Below the pieces are notes generated by a model, which worked only from the letters and a program-made list of their open reading frames with translations, made no database searches and was not told the origin of the DNA. The position numbers and the translations under genes were made by a program. This document shows, one piece after another, positions 6,490 through 6,610 of a stretch of 6,610 nucleotides of DNA. This stretch comes from Armatimonadota bacterium (GTDB lineage Bacteria > Sysuimicrobiota > Sysuimicrobiia > Sysuimicrobiales > Humicultoraceae). The stretch is taken from positions 1-6,610 of the forward strand of contig JACQHU010000183.1 in assembly GCA_016198805.1 (NCBI GenBank), given 5' to 3'. Positions within the stretch are counted from its first letter, which is position 1. Every line of letters begins with the position of its first letter.

Positions 6490-6610
6490 GTATCGAAAGG
6501 CCTGCGTATGCGTCCCCTCGGCGCGGAGGACCGAGCCGGCACGTGACCAGCATTGAGTTGCGAGGTAATCCCAGAGTGTCTTTGTACATTCGCCCCGGGC
6601 GGGCCAATTC
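6490..6610. other. Non-coding stretch upstream of the minus-strand genes
   Basis: This is about 120 bases to the window edge. It is somewhat less GC-rich in 6540-6590 than its surroundings, as expected for a promoter region of the minus-strand genes. No convincing pair of promoter boxes, operator or hairpin was found. No gene end is visible up to the edge. Confidence 0.4.

Noticed and set aside
6517..6535. Small hairpin ctcgg/ccgag in the methyltransferase leader
   Set aside because: A 5-bp stem with a 9-base loop is too weak to call a regulatory element.
6581..6607. Possible promoter for the minus-strand genes (TTGGCC and TACAAA on the minus strand)
   Set aside because: The boxes match the consensus poorly and the spacer is only 15 bases, so it is not distinguishable from chance.

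Overview
The window is very GC-rich (about 70% by eye) and densely coded, with two convergent gene sets. The best taxonomic clue is a murT-gatD pair, which amidates D-Glu of lipid II. That pair is typical of monoderm-type bacteria (Bacillota, Actinomycetota, Chloroflexota and related lineages). GTG starts, 4-base gene overlaps and high GC fit a high-GC member of that group, but the sequence does not identify a species.

Plus strand, 1 to 3274: the 3' part of murT, then gatD after a 9-base gap, then a 12-helix MFS transporter whose GTG start overlaps the gatD stop (GTGA). This looks like one transcription unit. MurT and GatD together form the isoglutaminyl synthase of peptidoglycan synthesis. 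The MFS protein looks like an H+-coupled exporter of unknown substrate.

Minus strand, 6479 down to 3291: a class I SAM-dependent methyltransferase, then a 523-residue protein fusing a GT2 glycosyltransferase, one membrane segment and a PIG-L/LmbE-type N-deacetylase, then an EamA/DMT-family 10-helix permease. The first two genes are separated by only 2 bases. The fusion and the permease are separated by about 100 bases, most of which is an 18-bp tandem repeat of four units. The repeat begins in the last codons of the fusion gene and includes its stop codon.

The most interesting part is this minus-strand cassette. A GT2 transferase, an amide-removing enzyme on the same chain and a DMT-family permease resemble the logic of the Arn pathway (ArnC, ArnD, ArnE/F), in which a sugar is loaded on a lipid carrier, its N-acyl group is removed and it is flipped. 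This is a hypothesis from domain content and order; substrates cannot be read from the sequence. The murT and cassette gene sets end 16 bases apart (3275 to 3290) with no convincing terminator. No tRNA, rRNA, CRISPR array, insertion sequence or phage gene was seen.
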